NCBI RefSeq assembly: GCF_031457495.1
Contig: NZ_JAVDWM010000001.1
Location: 856,001-920,000 of the forward strand
Direction of reading: 5' to 3'
Length of the DNA stretch: 64,000 nt
DNA from: Sphingopyxis sp. BE259
GTDB taxonomy: Bacteria > Pseudomonadota > Alphaproteobacteria > Sphingomonadales > Sphingomonadaceae
The position numbers and the translations under genes were made by a program. The notes under the pieces were generated by a model that was not told the origin of the DNA, made no database searches, and saw only the letters and a program-made list of their open reading frames with translations. Numbering within the stretch: the first letter of the stretch is position 1; each line of letters starts with the position of its first letter. Below are positions 31,820-39,977 of the stretch, in pieces.

Positions 31820-33352
31820 ATGCACCCCTCAGTTCACGCGCGCAGCAATCCCGAAAAGGCGGCGATAATCGTCGCCGAGACGGGCGAGGCGATCAGTTAT
31901 GGCGAACTTGATGCGGCGTCGAACCGCGCCGCGCAGCTGTTCCGCGCCCATGGGCTGGGGCATGAGGATGTCGTCGCCTTCATGCTGGAAAACACCGCAG
32001 ATTATTATGGGCTGACGTGGGGGGCGCAGCGTTCGGGGCTGCGCTATGTCTGCATCTCGTCGCGGCTGACGCAGGACGAAACCGATTATATCCTCGAAAA
32101 TTCGGGCGCGAAGATGCTGGTCGTGTCGGCCAGTCTGGGCGATGCTGCGCAGCAGCTGACGACAACGATCACCCGCTTTGCGATGGGCGGCGACATTGCC
32201 GGCTGGGCCAGCTGGGAGGATGCGGTCGCGGCGATGCCCGCGACGCCGGTCGCCGACGAGCGCGCCGGGGTCGATATGCTCTATTCGTCGGGGACGACGG
32301 GCCGGCCCAAGGGGGTGCGCGTGCCGCTGCCCGAGGAAGCCGCGATCGACGCGCCGAACAGCCTCGTCATGCTCGCCTCGGCGGTGTTCCAGATCAATGC
32401 GGACAGCATCTATCTGTCGCCCGCGCCGCTCTATCATGCCGCGCCGCTGCGCTGGTCGATGACGATCCACCGGCTCGGCGGCACCGTCGTGCTGATGAAG
32501 AAATTCGATCCCGAAGCGGCGCTGGCGCATATCCAGACATATCGCGTCAATTCCAGCCAGTGGGTGCCGACGCATTTTGTGCGGATGCTCAAGCTGCCCG
32601 AAGAGGTCCGCACCCGCTACGACACGTCATCGCTGAAGGTTGCGATCCACGCGGCGGCGCCGTGTCCGGTGCCGGTCAAGCAGGCGATGATCGACTGGTG
32701 GGGGCCGGTGCTGTTCGAATATTATGCCGGGTCGGAAGGCAATGGCATGACCTTCGTCTCCAGCCCCGACTGGCTGACCCACAAGGGCACCGTTGGACGC
32801 CCGATCCTCGGCGCGGTGCATATCATGGGCGAGGATAATGAGACCGAGCTTGGCGCCAACGAAGAGGGCACGGTCTTCTTCGAAAGTGAAAATGTCTTTG
32901 AATATCATGATGATAGCGAGAAAACGGCGTCGAGCCGCAACAGCAAGGGCTGGTCGACCCTCGGCGACGTGGGCAAGGTCGACGACGAAGGCTTCCTGTA
33001 CCTCACCGACCGCAAGAGCTTCATGATCATCACCGGCGGGGTGAATGTCTATCCGCAGGAAATCGAGAATCATCTCGTCACGCATCCCAAGGTCGCCGAC
33101 GTTGCTGTGGTCGGCGGGCCGCACGACGAGATGGGCGAGGAGGTGATCGCGGTGATACAGCCGGCCGACATGGCCGACGCGACCGACGAATTCCGCGGCG
33201 AACTGATTGCCTATGCCCGCGAGAAGCTGTCGGGGGTGAAGATCCCGCGCCGCATCGACTTCATGGAGGCGCTGCCGCGTCACGACACCGGCAAGCTCTA
33301 CAAGCGGCTGCTGCGCGATCAATATTGGGACAAGGCGAAGGCGGAGGCCTGA
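31820..33352 (+). CDS. AMP-dependent acyl-CoA synthetase/ligase
   Basis: A 510-residue ANL ligase. YSSGTTGRPKGVR (about residues 155-167) is the ATP loop, LFEYYAGSEGNGMTF the A5 region, STLGDVGKVDDEGFLYLTDR the A7-A8 region (read in parts), and the catalytic Lys is in HDTGKLYKRLL. It heads a short operon with a 2-hydroxychromene-2-carboxylate isomerase-like gene two bases downstream and an enoyl-CoA hydratase, which suggests activation and beta-oxidation-like shortening of an acid. The substrate is not evident. Confidence 0.9.
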   Translation: MHPSVHARSNPEKAAIIVAETGEAISYGELDAASNRAAQLFRAHGLGHEDVVAFMLENTADYYGLTWGAQRSGLRYVCISSRLTQDETDYILENSGAKMLVVSASLGDAAQQLTTTITRFAMGGDIAGWASWEDAVAAMPATPVADERAGVDMLYSSGTTGRPKGVRVPLPEEAAIDAPNSLVMLASAVFQINADSIYLSPAPLYHAAPLRWSMTIHRLGGTVVLMKKFDPEAALAHIQTYRVNSSQWVPTHFVRMLKLPEEVRTRYDTSSLKVAIHAAAPCPVPVKQAMIDWWGPVLFEYYAGSEGNGMTFVSSPDWLTHKGTVGRPILGAVHIMGEDNETELGANEEGTVFFESENVFEYHDDSEKTASSRNSKGWSTLGDVGKVDDEGFLYLTDRKSFMIITGGVNVYPQEIENHLVTHPKVADVAVVGGPHDEMGEEVIAVIQPADMADATDEFRGELIAYAREKLSGVKIPRRIDFMEALPRHDTGKLYKRLLRDQYWDKAKAEA

Positions 33353-33354
33353 GC

Positions 33355-33963
33355 ATGACCGCGCGCGTCGAGTTCTTCTTCGACCTGTCCAGCCCGTGGA
33401 CCTGCCTCGCGTTTCACAATCTGCCGGGCGTGCTTGAACGCACGGGCGCGACCGCGACGTACCGGCCGATCTTGGTCGGCGGGGTGTTTAACGCGGTGAA
33501 CCCCGCCGTCTATGCGGCGCGCGAGCAGGCGGACAATCGGCGGCTCCAGCATAGCTGGAAGATACTCAAGGACTGGGCGCGGCTGGCCGGGGTGCCGATG
33601 AACTTCCCGTCGCAATGGCATCCGGCCAAAAGCATCGCCGCGATGCGTTTCTGCTGCGCGCTCGAGGATGATCAGGCGTCGCTCGTGCGTTTTGCGGGCG
33701 GAGCGTTTGCCAGCTATTTCGATCGGCAGGAAAATCTCGACGACCCCGCAGTGCTCGCGGCGGTCGCCGATGCTGAGGGGCTTGATGGCGCCGCGCTCGC
33801 CGCGGCGGCGGGCAGCGAAGCGGTCAAGGCGCGGTTACGTGCGAATACCGATGAACTCATCGCGCGCGGTGGTTATGGATCTCCGACGATCTTTGTCGAT
33901 AGGGACGATATGTATTTCGGCAACGATCAGCTTCCGCTCGTCGTAGCCGCTTTGAAACGCTGA
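33355..33963 (+). CDS. 2-hydroxychromene-2-carboxylate isomerase family protein
   Basis: A 202-residue DsbA-fold, kappa-GST-like protein. FFFDLSSPWTCLAFHNLP carries the family Ser position (SSPW), and GGYGSPTIFVDRDDMYFGNDQL near the C-terminus is the conserved cis-Pro/GNDxL region (read in parts). Family members isomerise hydroxychromene carboxylates in naphthalene-type pathways using glutathione. No other naphthalene genes are adjacent, so the true substrate is unclear. A second family member is at 46157. Confidence 0.85.
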   Translation: MTARVEFFFDLSSPWTCLAFHNLPGVLERTGATATYRPILVGGVFNAVNPAVYAAREQADNRRLQHSWKILKDWARLAGVPMNFPSQWHPAKSIAAMRFCCALEDDQASLVRFAGGAFASYFDRQENLDDPAVLAAVADAEGLDGAALAAAAGSEAVKARLRANTDELIARGGYGSPTIFVDRDDMYFGNDQLPLVVAALKR

Positions 33964-33976
33964 AAGGGACGCTCCC

Positions 33977-34780
33977 GTGAAAAACCGTATTTCGATCACC
34001 ATGCTGGACGGCGGCATCGCCGACGTGCGCCTGATCCGCGCCGACAAGATGAACGCGCTCGACCCCGCGATGTGGGCGGCGTTGACCGAGGCCATTGATA
34101 CGCTGAAGGCGACGGCGGGGCTGCGCGTCGTCGTCCTGTCGGGGGAGGGGCGCGCCTTTTGCGCCGGACTCGATCTGTCGAGCCTTGGCGGAGAGCGAGA
34201 ACCCGGGACGAGCAGCACGGGCGGCAGTCTGAACGAACGCGCGCACGGGATTGCAAACGGTCCCCAATATGCCGCATGGGGCTGGCGCGAAATCCCGGTG
34301 CCGGTGATCGCCGCGGTGCATGGGGTGGCATTCGGCGCGGGCAGCCAGATCATGGCCGCCGCCGACATCCGCATCGTCCATCCCGACACGCGGATCGCGA
34401 TCATGGAAATGCGCTGGGGGCTGGTTCCCGATGTCGCGGGCATGGCGCTGTGGCGCACGCAGGTCGCCGACGATGTGCTGCGCGAGATGATCTATACCAA
34501 CCGCGAATTCAACGGGTCGGAAGCGAAGCTGCTCGGCTTTGCGACGCATGTCTCCGACGATCCGCTGGCGAAGGCGATGGAACTGGCCGCGGTGATCGCC
34601 GACAAGAACCCGCATGCGATCCGCGGCGCCAAGCGGCTGTGCAACATGCTGGCCGATGCCAGCGATGCCGAGATTTTGCAGGCCGAAAGCGACGAGCAGG
34701 TGAAGGTCATCCGCACCCCGAACCAGATGGAGGCGGTGATGGCGGGGATGCAGAAGCGGCGGCCGAATTTCGTGGATTGA
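33977..34780 (+). CDS. Enoyl-CoA hydratase/isomerase family protein
   Basis: A 267-residue crotonase-fold enzyme. The oxyanion hole segments are LSGEGRAFCAGLDL and AAVHGVAFGAGSQIMAAADIR (read in parts), and a conserved Glu lies in MEMRWGLVPD. The GTG at 33977 follows GAAAGGGA. It is probably co-transcribed with the upstream ligase and isomerase. It could hydrate enoyl-CoA or act as another crotonase; the typical first catalytic Glu is not obvious, so the exact reaction is uncertain. Confidence 0.9.
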   Translation: MKNRISITMLDGGIADVRLIRADKMNALDPAMWAALTEAIDTLKATAGLRVVVLSGEGRAFCAGLDLSSLGGEREPGTSSTGGSLNERAHGIANGPQYAAWGWREIPVPVIAAVHGVAFGAGSQIMAAADIRIVHPDTRIAIMEMRWGLVPDVAGMALWRTQVADDVLREMIYTNREFNGSEAKLLGFATHVSDDPLAKAMELAAVIADKNPHAIRGAKRLCNMLADASDAEILQAESDEQVKVIRTPNQMEAVMAGMQKRRPNFVD

Positions 34781-34794
34781 GTGCAATCAAGATT

Positions 34795-34868
34795 CCGTTC
34801 GCATCGAGCGAAGTCGAGATGCGTCGGGCGCCGCGCTGGCGTGTCTCGACTTCGCTCGACACGAACGG
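34795..34868. repeat. Palindromic intergenic repeat, family A, copy 2
   Basis: CCGTTCGCATCGAGCGAAG (start 34795) faces CTTCGCTCGACACGAACGG (end 34868), the same element as at 26482-26562. It sits between the convergent enoyl-CoA hydratase and ATP12 genes, where it may serve as a bidirectional terminator. Confidence 0.75.
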
Positions 34869-34885
34869 GTTGAGCGGTAGGTTCT

Positions 34886-35575
34886 TTAGATGAGCCCCAA
34901 GAACCGCACTGCATTGTCCCAGTCGCGCTTGTGCCCGGCGCGGGTTTTTTGTGCTTCGCTGTCGGCGCCCCAGCGGCGTTCCTGATAGAGTTCGTCGAGG
35001 CTGACGGCTTCCCACATCCGTTCGGCGTCGAATGCCTGTTCGATACAGGCGAGCCCGGCGACCAGCGATCCGCCAATGGTGACGAGCGGGGTCAGCGCGG
35101 TCATTCGCCACGGATCGACGGCGAACACCGCATCGCGCAGCGCGGCAACGGTTGCGGGGGGCTGGTCGATCGGCAGAATCCCCTTGGTGAGCGTAAATTC
35201 GACGCCGAAGCGGTCTTCGGCCCAGGCGAGGATAGGGTTCCACGACGCCGCCTGCTCGGCCTGAAGCACCGCATCGCGGTCGTCGCGGTAACACAGCAGG
35301 TCGGTCGCGGCATAGGCGGCGATCGGTTGGGCAAAGGCCGCGGGGTCGGGCGATGCGATGTCGATCGCGGCGTTGCTGAGCCCCGTCGTCGGCATGACCG
35401 CGGGATCGATGGTTTCGCCCACGGCCCGCCATTCGGCGGCGACTGCTTCGGCGAGCGCGGGGTTCGGCACGGCGAGCGGCGCGCGCTGCGGGGTGCGGAC
35501 GGGACGCCCGTCGAGCGCGATGCCCCAGCCGTCGTCACCCGCGACGACGGCGACGTCTTTCCAGAACCGCTTCAC
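34886..35575 (-). CDS. ATP12-family F1-ATPase assembly chaperone
   Basis: A 229-residue ATP12-type protein. FWKDVAVVAGDDGWGIALDGRPVRTP is the conserved N-terminal strand set, AVAAEWRAVGETIDPAVMPTTGL follows, then ATDLLCYRDD and SDEL-like SLDELYQERRWG (read in parts). ATP12 helps F1 alpha assemble and is found in mitochondria and alphaproteobacteria, which supports the taxonomic reading. The GTG start at 35575 overlaps the stop of the small membrane protein gene. Confidence 0.9.
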   Translation of the reverse strand: MKRFWKDVAVVAGDDGWGIALDGRPVRTPQRAPLAVPNPALAEAVAAEWRAVGETIDPAVMPTTGLSNAAIDIASPDPAAFAQPIAAYAATDLLCYRDDRDAVLQAEQAASWNPILAWAEDRFGVEFTLTKGILPIDQPPATVAALRDAVFAVDPWRMTALTPLVTIGGSLVAGLACIEQAFDAERMWEAVSLDELYQERRWGADSEAQKTRAGHKRDWDNAVRFLGLI

Positions 35576-35808
35576 GGATTCTTGGGCGAGCGCCAGCGAC
35601 GCGCGAGCAGCAGCGGCATCACCGCGAAATCGAACGCGCCGACCAGCACGATCGCGGCACCGATCCAGCGGTCGGTCGGCTGGCCCGCGAGCGAGAAGCC
35701 GCCGCTGATCAGAATGAAGCCGATCGCCACGAACGCCGCGCCCATCAGGCGCATGATCGTGATGGCAAAAAAGCGTTTCTTGGCGAGCGCGTCGTTGGCC
35801 TGGTTCAT
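35572..35808 (-). CDS. Small two-helix membrane protein
   Basis: A 78-residue hypothetical protein with two hydrophobic segments, MRLMGAAFVAIGFILISGG and WIGAAIVLVGAFDFAVMPLLL, and a basic C-terminus (ARRWRSPKNP). Its ATG overlaps the paiB-like stop and its stop overlaps the ATP12 start, so it is part of a tightly packed operon. The position before ATP12 suggests, without proof, a link to the ATP synthase or the inner membrane. Confidence 0.75.
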   Translation of the reverse strand: MNQANDALAKKRFFAITIMRLMGAAFVAIGFILISGGFSLAGQPTDRWIGAAIVLVGAFDFAVMPLLLARRWRSPKNP

Positions 35809-36425
35809 GCGCCCTCCCTATCGCCGCCGAGGTGGCGCATCAACTGCGCGAGCGCGCCGTGGCCGCTTGCTTCAACGCCTGCGATGACCCTGTTGCGCTC
35901 ATCGGCGGGCTTGTTCTGCGACAGCTTGATCGTCGGTCGCCATGCGGTGATCCGCAGCTCGAAGCCGGTGATCGCGCCGGTCATCTTGCTGAACAGCGCC
36001 GGGTTCATCTTGTCGCGGGTCCAGGGCGGGTTGGCGCCGACGCGCGCTTCATGACTGGCCGACAGCATGTCGAGCTGCGCGATCAGCGCGGCACCGCCCA
36101 GCTTGCTGACGGTGCCTTCCATCTCGATCGCGACATAGTTCCAGGTCGGCACCTGGTCGGGCGTTTCGTACCAGCTGGCGCTGACATAGGCGTCGGGCCC
36201 CTGCACGACGGCGAGCGCGGTTCCGCCATCGAGGTGCCGGGTCAGCGCGTTGCCGCGCGCGAGATGGAATTGCAGCGTGCTGCGATCGTCGCTGAGCACC
36301 ACCGGCGCATGCGCCACGCGCGGCCCGTCGGGGGTGGCGGCAAAGATCGCGGCAAAGCCAATCTCGCGGACCAGCAGTTCGGCCAGGTCAACCTGCCGGG
36401 GACGAAAAGCGCTGTTCGGATGCAT
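35805..36425 (-). CDS. PaiB-type FMN-binding negative transcriptional regulator
   Basis: A 206-residue PaiB-like split-barrel protein. It begins MHPNSAFRP with the family LAELLVREIGFAAIF, then LQFHLARGNALTRHL, SASWYETPDQVPTWNY (read in parts) and MTGAITGFELRI. PaiB-type proteins were named for repressing sporulation genes in Bacillus; in proteobacteria their role is unclear and flavin binding is likely. It overlaps both neighbouring genes. Confidence 0.87.
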   Translation of the reverse strand: MHPNSAFRPRQVDLAELLVREIGFAAIFAATPDGPRVAHAPVVLSDDRSTLQFHLARGNALTRHLDGGTALAVVQGPDAYVSASWYETPDQVPTWNYVAIEMEGTVSKLGGAALIAQLDMLSASHEARVGANPPWTRDKMNPALFSKMTGAITGFELRITAWRPTIKLSQNKPADERNRVIAGVEASGHGALAQLMRHLGGDREGA

Positions 36426-37651
36426 CAGCTGGCTTTGGGCGGGCGCGCCGGGTGCTTCTTCGCGCTCGGTTTCTTGCCCACGGGCTTCGTCGTTTTGGGC
36501 TTTCCGGGCTTGGCCGTTTTGGGCTTCGGCTTGGGCTTGCCGACAAAATCGGTGGGCTTGCCTTCGGCGGTGCGGCCGCGCCGTTCGCCGCGGCGGGCCT
36601 TGCGGATCTGCTTGCTGTGCGCCTTGGCGGCGGCTTTCGCGGCGGCCTTGGGCGGCGGGCCTTTGGCCACGTCGTCGGTCCCGATCTCGCCGAGCAGCAG
36701 GTCGAAGCCGAGCGCGTCGAGGCTGGCGGCGAAATGGTCGGGCACCTCGGCGCTGATGTCGATCGCGCCGCCGTCGGGGTGGTCGATGCGGAGGCGGCGA
36801 CTGTGCAGGTGCATCTTGCGGCTGATCGTCCCGGTCAGGAAGGCGCCCTTGCCGCCATATTTGCCGTCGCCGACGATCGGATGGCCGATCGCCGCCATAT
36901 GGACGCGCAGCTGATGGGTGCGCCCGGTCAGCGGTTGCAGTTCGACCCAGGCGGCGCTGTTCCCCGCCCGCTCGATGACGCGGTAGCGTGTTTTCGACGC
37001 CAGACCGTCGTCATGGACGTGCATCTTTTCGCCGCCCGATCCGGGTTGCTTGGCGAGCGGCAGGTCGATTTCGCCCTGCTGGATGTCGGGCACCCCGACG
37101 ATCAGCGCCCAATAGGTCTTGCGCGCGCTGCGGTTCGAAAAGCTCTTGGCGAAATAGGCCGCGGCCTTGGGCGTGCGCGCGATCAGCAGCGCGCCCGACG
37201 TATCCTTGTCGAGCCGGTGGACCAGCTTCGGCCGGGTCGGGCCGTCGAATTTCAGCGCATCGAGCAGGCCATCGACATGCTGTTCGGTCTTGGTGCCGCC
37301 CTGCGTCGCGAGGCCGGGCAGCTTGTTGAGCACGATCGCGCTGGCGTCGCGGTGGATCATCATGCCGGTGGCGAGGTCTATATCGGCATCGGTCAGCGGG
37401 CGGCCCTTACGCGCCGGGCGCGCCGCGGTTTCGACCGGCGGGGTCGGCATCACCAGTTTCTGCCCGGTCGCGATGCGGTCGGACACATCGGCTTTCTTGC
37501 CGTCGAGGGTCAGCTGTCCCGATCGCGCCCAGCGCGCGAGCAGCGCGTGCGGGGTGCCTTCGCGGTGGCGTTTGAACCAGCGATCGAGGCGGATGCCGTC
37601 GTCTTCCTCGGCGATGGTGGCGCCGTCGAGCTGTGATTTGGGTTCGCTCAT
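36425..37651 (-). CDS. RluA-family pseudouridine synthase with long basic tail
   Basis: A 408-residue protein. An S4-like N-terminal domain (RLDRWFKRH ... LARWARSGQLTLDGKKA) is followed by the synthase domain with the catalytic Asp in HRLDKDTSGALL, the RKTYWALIVG strand and LTGRTHQLRVHM. The last 80 or so residues are Lys/Ala/Pro-rich (KPKPKPKTAKPGKPK and similar) and probably bind RNA. The ATG at 37651 overlaps the crcB stop. Family members modify 23S rRNA (RluC/RluD type); which site is modified is not known. Confidence 0.92.
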   Translation of the reverse strand: MSEPKSQLDGATIAEEDDGIRLDRWFKRHREGTPHALLARWARSGQLTLDGKKADVSDRIATGQKLVMPTPPVETAARPARKGRPLTDADIDLATGMMIHRDASAIVLNKLPGLATQGGTKTEQHVDGLLDALKFDGPTRPKLVHRLDKDTSGALLIARTPKAAAYFAKSFSNRSARKTYWALIVGVPDIQQGEIDLPLAKQPGSGGEKMHVHDDGLASKTRYRVIERAGNSAAWVELQPLTGRTHQLRVHMAAIGHPIVGDGKYGGKGAFLTGTISRKMHLHSRRLRIDHPDGGAIDISAEVPDHFAASLDALGFDLLLGEIGTDDVAKGPPPKAAAKAAAKAHSKQIRKARRGERRGRTAEGKPTDFVGKPKPKPKTAKPGKPKTTKPVGKKPSAKKHPARPPKAS

Positions 37652-38028
37652 GCCGGTACCTGCCGCATGATAAAGAGGCCGAGCCCGCAGGCGGCGATCG
37701 CGCCGATGACCGAAGCGAGGACATAGGCGGCCGCTTGCGCGGTTTGGCCGCGTTCGAAAAGCATCCAGAATTCCATACTGAAGGAGGAAAAGGTGGTGAA
37801 GCCGCCGAGGATACCGACGCCGACGAACAGTCGTGCGGCATCGCTGCCACCGTCGCCGCGCGCGAGCGCGCCGATCAGCAGACCCATGAGCAGGCCGCCG
37901 ACGATATTGATCGTCAGCGTCCACCAGGGGAAGCCGGGGCCGAGCCGCGCCAGCATCGCCTGTCCCACCAGATGGCGGGCGCCGGCGCCGATCGCGCCGC
38001 CGATCATGACGGGAAACAGGCTGTTCAT
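37648..38028 (-). CDS. crcB: Fluoride ion transporter CrcB/Fluc
   Basis: A 126-residue, four-helix membrane protein. It has the Fluc motifs GGAIGAGARHLVGQ in helix 1, WWTLTINIVGGLLMGLLIG (conserved Asn in helix 2) and GGFTTFSSFSMEFW in helix 3, where the Phe residues and TTFS line the fluoride path. It exports fluoride as a dual-topology dimer. No fluoride riboswitch is recognised in the short gap upstream. It is coupled to the downstream rluA-type gene by a four-base overlap. Confidence 0.94.
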   Translation of the reverse strand: MNSLFPVMIGGAIGAGARHLVGQAMLARLGPGFPWWTLTINIVGGLLMGLLIGALARGDGGSDAARLFVGVGILGGFTTFSSFSMEFWMLFERGQTAQAAAYVLASVIGAIAACGLGLFIMRQVPA

Positions 38029-38078
38029 ATCGCCCGCCCTAGCCCGAAAAGGCGGCGAGGCATAGCGGCTGCGTTTCG

Positions 38079-38660
38079 TCAGGCGTCGGGAGCGGCCAGC
38101 GCGGTCGACGGGCGGTCGTGCGCCGCGCGCCAATCGGCAGGGCGGACGAATTCGCCATGCCAGATGCCGCGCCGCTGCGCCTGCGCGTCGGCTTGCTCGA
38201 CCAAATAAGCGTCGCTGGTCGCCACCGCCCAGCCCAACCGCACCATTTCGGCGCCCAGGTCGATGCCATCGGGGAAAGGGCGGGTGCGGCACGCGGCGAG
38301 GGTGCGGTCGTAGCGGTCGCGCGCCGCGACCTCGCAATGCAGCGGGCCACGGCCGGTGAGTTTCTCCAGTGCCGTCCGCGCTTCGCGCCCGCACGGCCAG
38401 CGGCTGGCGTCGCGGCGCGCGCAATCCTGGCGATATTCGGCGGCGTCGATGCCGGTCAGGCGGATTGTCACCGACGCGCCGTTCTGCCGCACCGTCAGGC
38501 TGTCGCCGTCGATCACATGGACCAGCGGCACGACGTGGACGGGTTCGGGCAGCCAGATCCACGCGGCCATCGCCATCCCGCAAAGCAGCAGCAGCGCGAC
38601 CAGCGACCGATAGCGGCGCCGCCAGCGCAGCCGCGTGAGTGAGGAGGGGGCTGCGGCCAT
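38079..38660 (-). CDS. Thermonuclease family (SNc) protein with membrane anchor
   Basis: A 193-residue protein. One hydrophobic N-terminal segment (SLVALLLLCGMAMAAWIWLP) follows an Arg-rich cytoplasmic start, then a staphylococcal-nuclease-like domain: HVIDGDSLTVRQNG, IRLTGIDAAEYRQDCARR (read in part), and DRYDRTLAACR. The Asp and Arg residues in these motifs correspond to the calcium and phosphate binding residues of the family. The ATG at 38660 is used; a TTG at 38687 is possible. It is 50 bases upstream of crcB on the same strand. Confidence 0.87.
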   Translation of the reverse strand: MAAAPSSLTRLRWRRRYRSLVALLLLCGMAMAAWIWLPEPVHVVPLVHVIDGDSLTVRQNGASVTIRLTGIDAAEYRQDCARRDASRWPCGREARTALEKLTGRGPLHCEVAARDRYDRTLAACRTRPFPDGIDLGAEMVRLGWAVATSDAYLVEQADAQAQRRGIWHGEFVRPADWRAAHDRPSTALAAPDA

Positions 38661-38887
38661 CGGCTTCGCCTGACGGCGCGGGCTCAAATTGGCAAGGGTG
38701 AATTATCGATTGACGATGAGAACAAACCATGTCCAAATAGGAGCAATTTCATTCCGCCCGATCGGGTCCGACTCGTGCAATCGCCATCGCTTGGGTCCAT
38801 ATCGGCGGCAAATGGGAACGAACAAAAGGTGAATAACGCCGCAATGACGACATAGTGCCGCCAAGGTGGAGCGATGGAACGGGGACG

Positions 38888-39940
38888 ATGAGCATGATGG
38901 ACCATGAAGTGCCAACGCGGCTGGACAACGCGGCCCTCTCTTTGCGCGGTTACGACTCAAGCGGCGTCTGGACGCCGCCGCCGATCGGCGGGCCGACGCG
39001 CGACGGTGCGGCTTCGCCGTTCCTGTTCATTGGGCCGCCATCGGCGCTGCCCGACACCGCGCGACTGGCCGAGGTGCGGCTGGCCAATATGCTGCCTGCG
39101 GCGCGGGCGGCGGGCTATATCCGGCACAGCGGCCTGCTGGACATCGTCTGGCTGGCGGCGGCGGACACCGTCGAGGGTGCGATGTTCGCCGACATCTGCG
39201 CCGCGGTGGGCGAGCAGGGGTGCCACCTGATCTGCGAAACGTCGCTGACCGCACTCGACCGGGTGGTGGCGGCGGTGCCAGCGTCGCTGCATGTTCAGTT
39301 CCTGGTCGATGCCGACCCGACCGAAAGGTTGATTGCGCTGGCGGCGGCGCGGCGTACCCGGCAGCAGGTGGTGCACGACATCGCGCGCGACGATGCGATG
39401 GAAAGGATCGACCGGCTGCAGGACGAGGTGGCGCGGATTTCGCGGCTGCTCGGCGATCTGGCGGGGCAGCGGGGCGGGTTGGCGGGAACCCCGGCAGGCT
39501 TTGCACCGCGCGGCGACGATCCGGACGACTATCCGGGACAGGTGCGGTCGCCGGTGCGCGACTATGCCGCGATCCCGCGCAGCTTCGTGCCCGAAGAGCG
39601 GACGATCGACCGGCAGCGCGCCAAGGCCGTGCGCCGGATGCTGCGCCAGCGGCGGATGCGCGAGCAATATTTCCCCGCCGACCTGTTCGCCGATCCGGCG
39701 TGGGACATGCTGCTCGACCTGTTTGCCGCGCGGCTGGAGCGCCAGCCGGTGTCGGTATCGAGCCTGTGCATCGCCGCCGCCGTCCCTGCAACCACGGCGC
39801 TGCGCTGGATCAAGACGATGACCGACGCCGGACTGTTTGTGCGCGAGGCCGACCCGCACGACGGCCGCCGCATCTTCATCGCGCTCGCCGAAGGGGCTTG
39901 CGACGCGCTGGCGCGCTATTTCGAGGCGCTGGAAGAATAA
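38888..39940 (+). CDS. Winged-helix (MarR-like) regulator with a receiver-like N-terminal domain
   Basis: A 350-residue protein. The N-terminal half (FLFIGPPSALPDTARLAE, YIRHSGLLDIVWLAAADTVEGAMF) looks like a degenerate alpha/beta receiver, followed by a short helical coil (MERIDRLQDEVARISRLLGDL). The last about 90 residues form a winged helix: PAWDMLLDLFAARLERQPVSVSSL and TTALRWIKTMTDAGLFVREADPHDGRR (read in parts). AACGGGG precedes the ATG at 38888. It is preceded by 227 bases without a gene and stands alone. Its target is unknown. Confidence 0.78.
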   Translation: MSMMDHEVPTRLDNAALSLRGYDSSGVWTPPPIGGPTRDGAASPFLFIGPPSALPDTARLAEVRLANMLPAARAAGYIRHSGLLDIVWLAAADTVEGAMFADICAAVGEQGCHLICETSLTALDRVVAAVPASLHVQFLVDADPTERLIALAAARRTRQQVVHDIARDDAMERIDRLQDEVARISRLLGDLAGQRGGLAGTPAGFAPRGDDPDDYPGQVRSPVRDYAAIPRSFVPEERTIDRQRAKAVRRMLRQRRMREQYFPADLFADPAWDMLLDLFAARLERQPVSVSSLCIAAAVPATTALRWIKTMTDAGLFVREADPHDGRRIFIALAEGACDALARYFEALEE

Positions 39941-39977
39941 GGCGCCTGGGCCGCGGCGAGCAGCCTATGACGTTGCT

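Noticed and set aside
37981..38078. A fluoride riboswitch before crcB
   Set aside because: The 50-base gap lacks recognisable crcB-motif sequence and pseudoknot pairing.
38688..38887. An SOS (LexA) box before the winged-helix gene at 38888
   Set aside because: GAAC elements are present but not at the GAAC-N7-GAAC spacing expected in alphaproteobacteria.
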